From Rotaria sp. Silwood1 (taxonomy: Eukaryota > Rotifera > Eurotatoria > Philodinida > Philodinidae), in assembly GCA_905250075.1 (NCBI GenBank), contig CAJNOP010000029.1, positions 1,871,701 through 1,935,700 of the forward strand: a stretch of 64,000 bases of DNA, in the 5' to 3' direction. A program made the translations under genes and the position numbers. The number at the start of each line of letters is the position of its first letter. Position 1 is the first letter of the stretch. The notes under the pieces were generated by a model. That model did not search any database and had not been told where the DNA came from. It worked only from the letters and a program-made list of their open reading frames with translations. Below, in pieces: positions 13,047 through 26,435 of this stretch.

Positions 13047-16000
13047 TTTTGTTGTTGTTATTGTTGTTGATTAATCGATTGATAATTCATCGAGAAAAAA
13101 AAAATATATTACAAAATTATTTCGCGCAATCGTGAAAATACTAATAAGTTGACTTTAGAATAAATAAATTAGATTGGATAATTTCCTGTTTCTATATGGA
13201 CATGTTTAATAATTGTTTGGATTATAGAATTAGAACGAAATTACTTGATTGATATTCCTTTGAAAATCAAACTTTTAATACAGTCAATAAAAATAAAAAA
13301 GGTGTTTTAATAATCAAAAATATATTTGTATCATTTCGGATAAATAACAATAATCAATTTCAATTAAAATTTTCATTATGAACTTTTGATTAGAAAAATA
13401 ATATTTTATACAAACATACTAAAAGTGTTCTACATCAACTTAGGAACTCTATGATCTTTACCCTATGAAACAAAGAGATTGTTTAATAAGCATGAATTCA
13501 ACTAATCGAAGAAACATGTTCCTGTATGAATATATCCGCTTGTTATAACTTATTCATGTTTAAATAGATTACGACTATCATGTTATATTAATGGCAGTCG
13601 ACTAATGAAAAGCATGTTTGCCGACTAACGACAAATATAAATATACGTTACACACTCGATGTCACCTAACCATGATAAATCAAGGATAAACAGTAAAACT
13701 CAGGGCTCGGTTTATCGCTTAAATTATTAGTTCTATTTAATTTCTTGCATTATGTACTCTGATAATTTTTGTTCTATTTAGAAAATATGTTGTTTTTGTG
13801 AGTTTTATTGATAAAAATTTTATTTTTATTTCATCATTCTTGAAAAAAAACAATAATTCATTTTATCTTTCCTGTCAAATGATTTATCACTAGACAATAC
13901 GAGTTAAATAATGATAAAGTTCTAGACATTCTATTATGCAATTAATAACTAACAACGGAATCTCTTCAAGGGTCAAATCATTTTTCCAACGAATCGATCT
14001 TCATTTGGTGATTAATGGAAAAGTTTAGAATGATTTCACTTTCCAGGCTTTGGTTCTTGAGATATCGAAATTTTCTTGGGTTATTTATCTTTCACAGGTC
14101 ACGCAAAAGTTTCGTCTTCAAACTTTGCACGAACAAAGTTCTCAACGGGATTAGTTCATCGAGCAAGCTGTATCTTTTCTAGTATTTCGTTTACTGAGAT
14201 AATTATTCAATATACAAAATTCTCTCATGTGTAAAAGCAAAATTTGTTCTTGTATTTTTAACACTATCTAAAGGACATACTAGTTGTATGATAGACTGAT
14301 TTAATTAAAAAATTTGTTAGTGTAAAGTTTGAAGTTGAAACTCTTACGAGATGTGAAGGGATGAAAAAATCCCGTAAAATTTCTATATATCTCAAGAACA
14401 AAGTCTTGGAAAATCAAATTATTCTAGAATTTTCTATTACTTATCAAATGAACATCATCTTGATCGGAAAAAACAATTTAAAACTTCGAAATATTTTCCA
14501 TAATTTCTCGTCTACTAGTACGTGCTCAATAGGTTCACTAAAAACTTAATTATGTCTATTCTCTATGATTAAATCAATCGCAGCATTGAAAACTGTACGA
14601 ACGTCTTAAATGTGACTGGAAGTATTATGAAAGAATCTCTATCAGTATGCATGTGTGCACTCGTACGAGTTTATGTCAGATGTGAATTTTGAATACGTGC
14701 ATGTTGTTATTCTCGATAAGTTTTTGTCGCTGCTCAAGTATTGCACATTAAGCATAAGCTCAAAGTTGTCAAGGAACAATGACATCATAGAGTAAAAATA
14801 GACATTTAAAACTTACACATCAATCATTATGCGCATCAATAAAGAACTATTTTTAAACATATATTTTATGACAAAGAATTTAGAATGAATGCTATTTTAA
14901 GGATTAACATACATTTATTCTTTTTATTGTAGAAAAAGATTATTCTTCATATGCATGAATAAACATCACATCATACAGATACATTAACTTTACGTTCTAT
15001 TTATGCTATTTTACAGAGTTATGTTCTTTTTTTTTTTTGATAACTTTAATATGTTATATACTTTCATTTATTAATTAGAACGAAGAAATCGCTGTAAATA
15101 TGTGAGTTTACCAATATTTCGAAAATAATTTCAAATAATTTTCTTTTTTTTCATGATATTCTCTCTACTAAGACACATGATTTAAGTATATAGTGAGAAT
15201 TCCTATTGCAAAATATTTATATGTAAAATTTAGATAAAATAGTTATAAAACAGTAGCTAGTGATTATAAATTTGTGCATTTATGGTATGTTACAAAGTTG
15301 TTTTTTACGAGTGTTCGTTTATAAACGAGTGCACATGAATACACATCATTTTATGGCTAAAATCTACACCACAATTTTACAGATAAGAGAACGGAAAAAA
15401 TATGGAGAGCCTACAAAATCGATAATTTGAACAAGAAACATTTTTATATCATCGTAGTTTTCATCTGTTGATACTGAATACGAAAATTATAGACATCAGT
15501 AACCCGGTAGATTATTATTTATCACAAATTCTGATTGCCTCAATAATATCCATATCTGTGAACAACCAACCAATGAAGATCAATGTTGGCGACTAAGTAT
15601 GGAATTATTGTGAGACTCTCTCAAAAAACGATCTTAGCCTGAAGACATTTAGTTTGCATGAAATTTTCAGAATATGTTAAGGTTATAGTGGAGACATTTT
15701 CAGGAGAAATTTAAATAACAAGAGTCAAAAGTAGCTTATATGGTAACTTAAACTTCTCTGTGGGCTTTCATTCTATAGACAGGATCGTTTTTTTTTGAAA
15801 AAGCATGCCAGGACGCAGAGCATGACTGAGTCTTTTATTTTAAACTCTTACATTTTAAGGAGATAAAATGTTCAACGTGTCAAAAAATAGTGATCTATTT
15901 ATTAGAGCATTCTTTCATATAATACTAACAAAACTTAACTCAAACAAAAGTTCTGTCGAGTCCTGCATCTTGATATAGCCTTTCAAACAAAAGATAAAGC

Positions 16001-18955
16001 CCTGGTCTTCAATGACGCTCATTCAACAATTCTAAGATGAACGATCGAAAAAAAATATACAAACAGAGAAAAAAGCGAATAAGATTTTTCACTTTATATG
16101 TAAACAACGTAGTGCTAAATAAAAAATCATATCAAAATTCGAGTTATCTTCTCATACACTTATCTCAATTTTCATGTTTTTGATGAAACTTGATTTTTTT
16201 TGGCAGGAAGAAGGTTGAGTTTGGTTTCTAGAGTGGTGTCGTTTTTGATATACACTCGTTATTAATAATATCTTTATGCTCAAATGTTTTATAGAATTAG
16301 TAGTATATTAAAAAAGCGATTCACAGTTCTGTTCAAATAATTTTTCTATCACTAAAAAAGTGAAAGCCTGCATTTTTTGTTACAACTTTCTTTCTGCATC
16401 AGACGATAACAATAAACACGACCGATTTCTAATCATAATCAGAACTGATGACTCCATATTATAAAAAAGAAAAGCCACACTAATGATTCCGATACAGTTC
16501 TCAAAAAGAAAGACTTAATCTCGGTCCAAAATAACCGTCGTTATCATTATTTAATTATATGTCATTCTTTTAAGGACTCATTTGCTAAAGAACAATTCAT
16601 TTTGAATAGGTTGTCAGTTTCGTATCAATACAATAAACGCATAATTGGGTAACACCGTAGAAAAAAGAAGTTCACAAAAATACAACTTTTATGCTATTCA
16701 AGACATATTCCCCCTTTTTGATCCGTTCTATACTTCAACAGTCTAATGACTTCGTTCAAATGTAACTATACCAATGTCATATTGAGCATTTATCTAAAAT
16801 ATTCCCATAGTTAACTCAACATCAGCTCTACTGGATTAATACTAAGGGGTGACAAATTACAAAAAAAAAGACTTCTTCATGTTTAGAAATAGAAGTATAT
16901 GCTTTGACAGTTGACATATGTACGTCCTCTTATGAGATGACAGGTTCATATTTTCTGAATTTTGATGTTAAAAGAATATAGAACTGATGTATGTAGTTTT
17001 GGATGGGCTTAAGGAATTTATTTTTACTAGAAAAGCATATAAATTAGAAATGCATCTTCTTATTTAACACAATTCCAAACTGTAAACATTCTTTCTATAC
17101 TCTATTCATATTAAAATGAATTTCCTGAATCAATCCAAAAATATAGATATTACTTCTATATACATTCTTTTCACAATAAAATGAATCCTTTGATCCTACC
17201 CAGTACCAAACTAGGAATTATATTGCTTCATTTGAATGAGTAAAAATGAATGTTAGCTACATGTCATCGATATTCAATGTAGTTGCTTGCAATGTTACTG
17301 TTTTGTTGGGATCATTCATTGAACAATAATGTACAGCAAGTTAAATTTTCTAGAAAGTATAATCTGTCATGCCCTCTGTCTTCATAACAAATAGAAAGGT
17401 AATATGATGAAATATGAAAAAAATATCACTATAGCGATCAGAATAAAATTAAAGTATACTTAGAAAGCTCCTTAACAGCAAACAGTTTCCTTATCTCTAA
17501 CTAGGTGTTTTTTTTTTGTCGATGAGACTAGATCACTACTGTGATTTAAAAGAAAATATCAGATTTAATTTTAAGATAATATTTGTTTGAGATATGTTTT
17601 GTACAATTAATGAATAACAGTAAATAACATAAATAGCATCGTTTCAATGTTGTTATTATTCAATCCGAATTATAATCATAGTTAAAAATGTCTGATAGCT
17701 GAATTATACACGTGCATAGAATGATATGAGTACTAGAATGGTATTTGACTACGTTATATCCTTTATTTGAAAGCCTTTACTTGGCTGTTAGAATTCTCCT
17801 TAAACGTCTAATTCTTTACAAATATGGATATAATTAAAGGATTGATGAATGAAACCACAATTTGTAGTAAATGATAACCACTTATAAATTCTTTTTTAAA
17901 GGCGGCTTGAAGTATTTTGTTGTTCTTTAACTCAAAGAAAGTTTGTTTTTGGTAAGAGACGTCTTATTTTCTGTATTACAAATCTGTTTATTCTAATGAA
18001 GCCTATATAAATAGTTTTGCATACTTGAAATAATATAAAATGTACAAATGTAAATTTATTGTAAACACTAATTTTCTACGAAGCTTCGTTCATATAGATT
18101 ATGATCAAGACTAGCTAAATAAAAAAAAATGATTCATCATCAAAAGTATATTGTTCTCAATGAACATGGTTGTTGAACGCTGTTCAACTGATGGATTCAC
18201 TTCTTAAGGTGTATTCAAATTCAGGATCTAATTGATCAATCTTTTTAGAAGCCCACCGAAGCATACTTTGATGTTCTCAACCCAAGTTTCTAAACAGTAT
18301 TGGATAGTTGCTCGGAAAATACGAGATACTTTTTTCCGGTTTTTTCTTTCCAATGACTAGTGCATCGTACGCATTTCTTAGATAATTAGAGTCCATCGAG
18401 TCCGGAATCAAGCCGACACCCTCTAGTTTCAGGGTATTCCTACTTGACATATATTGCGAAATAACTTCTACGTAAACTGAAATATGTACAAGAAAACCTT
18501 TTACATGCTGAAATTAATTTTACATGGCTCCAGCGCTTTTCGAATTCGCCTATTAGGTATAGAGCAGTAGAAAACATCGTCATATAGGACAAGTATTTTG
18601 TTCAATGTAGTTTCAAAGACAATCAATAACACTTCGAAATGTAGCGACACCTATTGCGTAATGAATCCAAAAAAATATTATTACCAGACTTTTTCGATAC
18701 TAAACATTTTTAGTTTCTCTAATTTATTGTTCTTGAAAATTATCGTATAATAATGTAAACATAGAGGAAAATAAAATAATTCTATTGGTTTATGTTCCAG
18801 ACAGGGACACTTTGACCAGTCGGAGAAAAACTTTTTTTTCATCTTCTTCTCCATTCTTATTACTATACATGTCCAATCATTTTGAATAATAAATGTGTGA
18901 ATAAAAATTTCTAATACGAAATAATTCTTTATTTGACAACATTCATATTTAGACA
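13047..18955. other. Long gene-poor region
   Basis: About 5.9 kb of AT-rich sequence with stops in all frames. The longest reading frame (62 codons at 14361-14549) has no recognisable domain. I saw no tRNA-like box B pattern, no tandem array and no clear transposon ends. It may hold regulatory DNA of the receptor kinase gene that follows. Confidence 0.5.
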
Positions 18956-21229
18956 ATGAATTTCGTAGTTCTACGAGTCATTCTTGTTTTACAAATGACG
19001 ACAACTATCGTCATTAGTCAACATAACAATGATAATCAAACAGGTGATGTTGAAGTTGACATTCCACTTAAGAGAAATATAACATGTTTATGTACTAACG
19101 ATGAACAATGTAATTCAAATTCTGCAACATGTCAACTTACACATCGATTTCATTCATGTTATATAAGTTGGTCATTAGAACCAAATGATGAGTCAATACA
19201 CGTCACTGCTGGGTATGTTATTTCATTTTTATATAGAAAAAAAACAATGAAATAATAATTTTTATAAATAGATGTATGTATAATGATTATTTCTTTATAC
19301 GATTAATGTGTGGTACTAATCAAACAAATCGTTATATTGTTTGTTGTTCTCAACGTGATTATTGTAATGATCTTGATGCATATTCAAAAGAAATTCGTAC
19401 AGCATTATTATCTACAGTACCATCAAGTAAATATATATATTTTTTTAATTAAATAAAGTTTAATAAATTAAATTTTTTTATATAAAATAGATCCTTTGAC
19501 AACACGTCAACCTCATAATAATTTTTCAATATTAATATTAATAATGATTGTTTCAATAATTGCTGTAATTTTATTATTAAGTGGTTTATTAATTGTTTAT
19601 TGTAAACAGAAAAATTCAAAAGAAAAAAATAATAATTCTAATTATTCAAAAGAAATTGCTTACAATGATGAAAATCATAAAAAAAATCTTATTCAACGTT
19701 TATTAAAATGTTTTCATCGTCGAAAAGGTTTAAAATCAAAATCAGATGAACGTATACCATCGGATCAATCATTAACTGCACTTCTCGATGAATTTTCAAC
19801 AAGTACAGTTGGACCAGGTAAATAAATTAATTTAAATTTATTCGAAATTTTTATGAATAATATTAATTTTATTTTTTCAAGCACTTCCTTTATTAATGCA
19901 ACGTACACTTGCAAGACAAATAACTTTAGAAGAAGTAATTGGTGCTGGTCGTTATGGTAGTGTTCATCGAGGAAAATGGCGTGAAGATTATGTTGCTGTT
20001 AAAATCTTTTCAGCAAATGATGAACGTTCATGGCTTCGAGAAATTGATATTTATCAAACTGTTTGTTTAAGACATGAAAATATTCTTGGATATATTGCAG
20101 CCGATAATAAAGTAAGTAGAAATTTGATATAGTATTAATAAAACCTTGTCTCTATCTAGGATGCGTCAACATATACTCAACTTTGGTTGGTTACTGAATA
20201 TCATGAAAATGGTTCAGTTTATGATTATTTAATGACTCATACAATAACAATACCTATATTAATAAAAATGATGTTAAGTATAGCTAGTGGTCTTTGTCAT
20301 TTACATATGCCCATTGATTCAACAAATGGTAAAAAAGAAAAAATAAGAGATTTGTATATTTAATATCTATTGCATTTATATTTTATTTAGGCAAAGTTGC
20401 ACTTGCTCATCGTGATTTAAAAACAAAAAATATTTTAGTCAAAAAAGATTTATCATGTTGCATTGCTGACTTAGGTCTAGCTGTAAAAGAAGTTCGTTCT
20501 CGACCTCAATCAAAAAAAGATCCTTCACTTACAAATTCATCTAATCAAGAACATGTCGATATTGATATCCAAGCCAATAGTCGTGTTGGTACACAACGTA
20601 AGTAAAATTTTGAAATAAAAAATAGAAAAATGAATAATAAGTTTTACTTTTCAAGGTTATATGGCACCTGAAGTTCTTGATGGAACATTGAATGAACGTA
20701 GTTTTGAATCATTCAAAGCTGCTGATATATATGCATTAGGACTTGTCTATTGGGAATTATTACGAAGATGTCAAACAAATCCGAATGGTAAATAAGAATA
20801 TATTTAGAAAGATAAAATTATTTAATTGAATTATTTAATAGAAAATGATGTTGATTCGTATCAAGTTCCATATGAAGATATTTTACCAAGTAATCCAACA
20901 TTTGAACAAATGCGTGATGTTGTATGTACAAGAAAAATTCGCCCACCACCATCACCACGATGGCAATCACATCCGGTAGGAAAGTTATTTGGTTTTTTTT
21001 TTTGAAATTGAAAACTTTTTTTGTTCAATAAATTTTTGTTAAGATTCTTCGTCATTTTGTTCGTTTATGTGAAGAATTATGGACTGAAGATCCAGCATGT
21101 CGTCTTAGTAGTCTTAATGTTAAAAAACAACTTAAAAATCAAATGAGTTTAATAGAAAATAATTTATCAAATATAAATAATGAATCCCAACAACAATTAA
21201 CACAAAATGATGGTCCATGGACTGCATAG
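18956..21229 (+). CDS. ACVR1B/TGFBR1: TGF-beta/activin type I receptor serine-threonine kinase (ALK4/5-like)
   Basis: Nine exons: 18956-19212, 19272-19426, 19491-19817, 19882-20111, 20160-20328, 20391-20597, 20656-20787, 20842-20975, 21044-21229; 598 aa. A signal peptide (about 1-20) is followed by a Cys-rich activin-receptor ectodomain ending [10 protein letters not shown], a membrane segment (about 151-173), a juxtamembrane GS region and a kinase. Kinase marks: Gly loop GAGRYGSV (267-274), Lys287 in [14 protein letters not shown] (Asp388), DLGLA (Asp406) and [24 protein letters not shown] and the run [13 protein letters not shown] favour ALK4/5/7 over BMP type I receptors. In the family, a type II receptor phosphorylates the GS box and the kinase then phosphorylates R-Smads. 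The usual TTSGSGSG GS motif is replaced by STSTVGPG. A 20-residue insert rich in charged and polar residues follows DLGLAVKEV. The C-terminus extends about 30 polar residues beyond the usual end. An acceptor-like TTTAG lies just before the ATG. Confidence 0.93.
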
Positions 21230-21796
21230 TTATATATAATGATATATCTTTTCATATGTAGATATTATTTTCTCGCTTATTGTTTGTTTTGTTTTTCTTT
21301 CTTTCTCATTTCAAATCATTTTTTTTTTTCACTAGTTTTGAACAGTTCTCATACTGTTTATTTGCCATTTTTCATATGTACGTCCGTTTTGTCTTACAAA
21401 CTTAAAATGTACAGTTCTGTTCTAAACGAAAAGAAAAACCAAAAAAAAAATATACTTAGCTGTCAGATGCCATTCATCAGCTGTCGGAAAGGAACGCGTC
21501 TAATTAGTTTATTCTTTTTCCTTATTCTTTTCTTTATTGTTGTTGGTGTTGTTTCAAATGTCTTCGGTATTTGCGTTTTGCTATGCGTCTATTGTATTCA
21601 TTTTATTTGTCAAAAAGAAAAAAAAAAAAAAAAAACGAACAAAGAAAACGCTATCAACTATAATCGAATCTGGCAACTTTTTTGAGTGTGTTTAAAAACA
21701 AATAAAATTTATTTGTTATTCGTATAATTATATTTGTTTCAGTATTCTTGTTCTTCTTCTTTTCTTTTTTCTTTTCATTTGTCTGATTTAATAATT
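21230..21796. other. Receptor kinase 3' UTR and LSM5 upstream region
   Basis: 567 bp of T-rich sequence. A 148-codon open frame at 21239-21685 is low-complexity Phe/Leu/Cys/Lys translation of poly-T and poly-A stretches and is not a credible protein. AATAAA occurs near 21700, followed by an acceptor-like TTTGTTTCAG at about 21732-21741 in front of LSM5. Confidence 0.55.
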
Positions 21797-24700
21797 ATGG
21801 CAACATCACAAGGAACAACATCTACAGGTGATAGTAATACGATATCAACAACACAAACAACAGTTAGTGCACCACCAACAGTAACACCATCGGTTACTGT
21901 TGTTCAACTTTTACCATTAGAACTTGTTGATAAATGTATTGGATCAAGAATTCATGTTATTATGAAATCAGATAAAGAAATTGTTGGAACTTTACTTGGA
22001 TTTGATGATTATGTTAATATGGTACTTGAAGATGTAAGTTTTCTATTTTACAAAAAAACAAATTTAAATCTATTTACGAAAGAAGTACTCGAAGTGATAC
22101 TTGCTGGTAAAACTCATGTTGGATTCACAACGAGGGCTTGGTAAGACTAGAAAAGTCCTTAAATGATTCGTTTCCATGAGCCTTTCGAACCGAGTTATGT
22201 CCGTTTTTTTTTCAATTTTCGATTGAGTTTTAAGTATTTACCGAAAAGTCAAAGAATGGAATTTCGCCGATGAAGGGACCGAACGACTAGTAAAATATCC
22301 CAAAAGTTTCAACCGCAACCGCAAAGGATTTTCCTTTTGTTGAGGTATTGAGTTTTCAAATAATCTTGATTTTAGTGACATACGACATTTCTTCGGATTA
22401 AAATTTTTCGAATATTCCCCAGAATTATCTATGGATGCAATTTCAAATCAAAAGTCCAATAAAAAAGGACAAAACTCGACTTCAGAGAGCCATGAGAACG
22501 ACTTCTTTTAGGAGTTTTGTAGTCTTATCAAGGCCTTGTGAACCAAATATGAGCTTCAATGGCTGATGCCATTTTGGGTAGTTCTCTCAGTAGGGCATAC
22601 GAAAAATAGTTGTGAAGATATTTTAATTCCTTTTAGAAAGCTTTGAAATAATGTTCTCTGCTTATGATCGGATAGTAAATGCAATACTCTATATATGTTT
22701 GTTATGATCTGTGATGATTGAATTAGATCACAGATTGTCCTCGATATGTATCCTATTCTTTATGTTCTTGTTTAACGTCTAGTCGTCTATGCATATGAGG
22801 GTATGAAAAAAAAAGGAAAAAATGTGTTTTGAGCAGCAAAAAATGAGACAATTGAGCACCAAGTCATTTCTTTATAATAAAAAACAAGAAAATAGTATTA
22901 TTCTAATAGACAAAAAAAGTTAGATAATATATGTTTAATAAATTACAACAAATATGATTGCAATGAAGCATAGTAAATTTAAAAAAGCAAAACAGATTTA
23001 ACTTGTTTGGATCTATCTTTTCTTCGTCGTTTACCTAAAAGTTCCGTACGAGTTTTTTCTTTTATATCATACATTTTAAATAATATGGCTAAACCAAGTG
23101 AAGATTTACATAAATCGTACTAGCTTCATCGAGAGTTTTAACAACATTCAAAACCGTATACCTTTCCCTGGACGTTTTTTATTATTTTACAAAATTTTTT
23201 ACTAGTTTACCATTATCGCCTTATATATATACTTATGGCATACCAAAAGTAGTGGCAGTGACACTTTCATACCGTATAGTAGACTTAAAGAAACTTTATT
23301 TCTATAGAGTCTGATAGAGAAAGAAAAGCTCTATCTTTCTATGCTATTTGATCATACTTCAACTAATATCATAATAATAAAATTTGGCTAAGACCTGTTT
23401 TGTTCGCATGTGTCACAGTTCTATAAATGTTAGTGAATATTTATGGAATAACTGTTGATAGAAATAAGATAGAGAAGTGCAGTTTTCACCGTTGGAAAGA
23501 GGAGATGAAGATGCATTGAATTGTATATTGTAGGTTTTTCTAATATTGATTTCTGAAGTATTTTTATTAAATTTTCTAACAGTCGGAAAAATGTCTTTTT
23601 TATGAAAGAAAAAAGCAGAAAAGTGAGCTTTTTTCACAGATTTTGCTATTAAGTCATATTAGAGGCTAGACTAGAATGCATAATATTCATATCAGCCTTC
23701 CGAACATTGTAGATCTTCGATTAGTAGTTTGATTTTATACCTGATAATTGAAAATTCATTGTAAACAACATAACCAGATAAGTTTGTTCTCAAATGGATC
23801 AATAGAAAGCCTTACAAAAAACAGATTAGAAAAACCTGGAATATACGATTCGACATGTCTTCATCTCCTCTTCTCAACGGTGAAAACCGCACTTCTCTGT
23901 CTTGTTTTTATCAAAAGTTATTCAAAAAATACTCACTTGTATTTTTTAAAATGAGTATTAATACAACCAGCACATATGATAACGAAACACATCTTATTGA
24001 AATTTTATTATTATAATATTTGTTAAAGTATGATCAAATAGCATAGAAAGATAGAGCTTTTCTTTCTCTATCAGACTCTATAGAAATAAAGTTTCTTTAA
24101 GTCTACTATACGGTATGAAAGTGTCACTGCCACTACTTTTGGTATGCCCTAAGTATAAATAGCATCAGTGCTTTGTATCCCATAGTCTATGGTATCATGA
24201 GATTAATTTATATAAATTAAGCTGATCATTATTAATTAGCTGTATCTGTTCATATATGTGTACATGCTACTTAATTGGTTTGACATTTAATTAATCATTT
24301 TTATGTTCCTTTTTTCATTTGGTGCTCAATTATCTTTCTTTTCGGTGCTCATTTCACATATCGCTTATTTTAGTTCTCAATTGTCTCTTGTTTTGGTGCG
24401 CTATTAGAATGTTTGTACGCTAGTGCTCAAAAGTCATTTTTTTTGGTACTCAAAACACACCTTGCCCAAAAACAAATATGGCGATAGGAGAAGAAAAGAC
24501 ATATAAAAAGAAATTCATCAAGGTTTAACTTAAGTAACTTTCCGCATGTGGCACCATGTGATTTTTTTTCTATTCGGCTGTATCAAAAAAGCAACTGAAA
24601 TAAATCCAAAATGCTGCATCGTACTGTGTACAGAGTCGTGAATTTGAATAAAGAAACGCATAAAAAATGTTCGATAAATGGATTCAACGAATTCCATTGA

Positions 24701-26180
24701 GTGTGAATAATTAGGGTGACTATTTCGAATATTTGATCAACATACCTCTGTATTTCTTTTTTGAGGTCTACCGCCAACACTAGTTGTATACTTTAGTATG
24801 TGTATAGACGGATAAGGATTAGGCATGACGTGTAGAAAGAGAACGTTAAGAACAGGATACACTTACGTGATTTAATATTACCGTCAAATATCATCACAAA
24901 CAGGTTTTATAAAAAATTATATTATTGTAATATTAAGTGAAGAATAATCAAATATTAGAGAAATGTAAAGCATTGTTTTTTAGTATGAGACCATATTGAA
25001 TGTTTATTTGAGCTTCTTGTAAGGAATTAAAATATCTTCCCTATTACTTTTATTGTACAGAATACTTTTTTGATCATTTTAATATTTCGATTGAAATCTA
25101 TCAAAATCAAAAATATGACATAGTTTTTAATGATTATAGTTACTCAACAAAGCGAACAATTTTACCTGTGTCCTCTTAAAAGTACTTTTTAAAACAGCAA
25201 TTTGATATCGATTTTCATAGAAATTAGCTTTTCAGTGGCAATACATAGCTAAGATTTCACTTATTATAATATCTCATTTTGTAGACGGTGCTCTACATTG
25301 ATGTTAAGATATTCAAAACCACTAACTAACGGTTGCGCCGAAACTGCTATTTTGCTTCGTACGGACACAGTTTTGAACTTTTTCACAACATTTGATTTTA
25401 ATTGTTCAATTTTGTTTCAGAGAGAAATATAGATTGACCAAATTTTGATTTCTTCAGTCTATCGGGACTAATCGTTTTGGTCACCACTTCGGTCAAAAAA
25501 ACAATTTTTAGTTCTGCACTTGCACTACATAATACATGTACTACTGAACAAAGCGATACTCTTTTCTAGTAATGGCGATGCGCTCGAGACATTTTGCCCG
25601 ATCCGCATGACCTCTAACATCCTTTCTCTTGGAGATTCATTCCTTTCTTTTTTTTTGATTCACTACTACTTCCTCTATTCTTCACATTCATGTGTTCAAC
25701 AACTCTATTATTTACGAAAAAAAAACCATTCATTTTAGTATCAAAATTGAAATAATCGATATGCAATAATTTTTGTATAAACTTCTAGTAAGAATATGGT
25801 ATATGCAGCAAGTCCTACACGATCATAGAATATATCAGTTCTAATAGAAAAGTGTTAGTCCCGATTCCGCCAGGAGTAGTATCATCTTGTTCATATCTAC
25901 TTCAGGCTTTTACCAGTTGTTTTTTTAATGGTTGAAAAATGAGTGAACATTTCTTGCTAAGACTTTCGCAACATAGGTTACATTCATTGCTTTTTTTTCT
26001 TCACTAATAGAATACGGAATTGATTTGATAATTTTTCTTTTCTAGGTAACTGAATTCGAAACACTTCCTGATGGTGGTAGTCGTATAACTAAACTTGATC
26101 AAATATTATTAAATGGTAATCATGTTGCTATGCTTGTCCCCGGTGGTGAAGGTCCAAGTACAACCGGCGGAGCAGTATAA
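21797..26180 (+). CDS. LSM5: U6 snRNA-associated Sm-like protein LSm5
   Basis: Two exons, 21797-22033 and 26046-26180, encode 123 aa. The Sm1 fold ([20 protein letters not shown] through [12 protein letters not shown]) and Sm2 part ([21 protein letters not shown]) match the LSm5 signature almost residue for residue, ending [12 protein letters not shown]. LSm5 is a subunit of the LSm1-7 ring (cytoplasmic mRNA decapping) and the LSm2-8 ring (nuclear U6 snRNA). The chosen start lies after a T-rich leader; an in-frame upstream ATG at 21734 would add 21 hydrophobic residues and is unlikely for this protein. A Thr/Ser-rich N-terminal extension of about 30 residues is longer than in human LSm5. The 4012-bp intron splits the Sm domain after VLED and carries large inverted repeats. 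Confidence 0.95.
22823..22860. repeat. Outer inverted partner of the foldback, left
   Basis: Contains TGTGTTTTGAGCAGC and GACAATTGAGCACC. Their reverse complements occur at 24321-24465 in the words GGTGCTCAAT and CTCAAAACACACC. Together with the inner foldback this makes a nested inverted structure of about 1.65 kb. Confidence 0.55.
23231..24156. repeat. Large foldback (inverted repeat) element in LSM5 intron
   Basis: The left arm (23231-23544) and right arm (23825-24156) are inverted copies. The outer 150 bp are nearly identical; for example GCATACCAAAAGTAGTGGCA at 23238-23257 recurs as its reverse complement at about 24128-24147. The inner part is more diverged but still alignable through CCGTTG..AGAGGAGATGAAGA. 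The spacer is about 280 bp. No transposase is seen, so it is either a non-autonomous foldback element or two inverted insertions of one repeat. Confidence 0.85.
24321..24465. repeat. Degenerate tandem of GGTGCTCA-type units
   Basis: About four imperfect units of 30-45 bp, each with a core like GGTGCTCAAT, GGTGCTCATTT, AGTTCTCAATTGTCTC or AGTGCTCAAAAGTC followed by T-rich sequence. They are the reverse complement of words at 22823-22860. Confidence 0.5.
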
Positions 26181-26435
26181 ACAATTAAGAAACATTTTGA
26201 AAAAAAAAATTTGTTGTTCTAGTAGAAAAATTTGTTATAAAAAAAAAATTTTTTTTTCCATTGCTCTATAAGAAAAACTCTTGAAATGAAAAACAGAAAA
26301 GTGATCAGATATTTTCGAAAGAAAAAATCATCAATGAATTTCTTATATATTTAAGATTCTTTTCATCTTAGATTAAAAAAGAAAAGAATATTATTTGTTT
26401 CTTCTATTCAATAAATGGACAAAACATAATTTATA

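Larger units (their letters stand above)
22034..26045 (+). other. 4-kb LSM5 intron filled with repeats
   Basis: GT-AG intron about 70 times longer than its usual neighbours. It contains a foldback with arms of about 320 bp (23231-23544 and 23825-24156), an outer inverted pair built on GGTGCTCAAT words (22823-22860 and 24321-24465), and no convincing gene. Short open frames at 23413-23637, 23748-23954 and 24583-24780 have no recognisable domain; the first two fall in or beside the foldback. Confidence 0.7.

Noticed and set aside
21239-21685. 148-codon open frame after the receptor kinase gene
   Set aside because: Translation is Phe/Leu/Cys/Lys low complexity from poly-T and poly-A stretches, with no domain; best read as 3' UTR.
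23413-23954. Two facing short frames of 74 and 68 codons
   Set aside because: They lie in or beside the arms of the inverted repeat and mirror each other; they are products of the foldback rather than genes.
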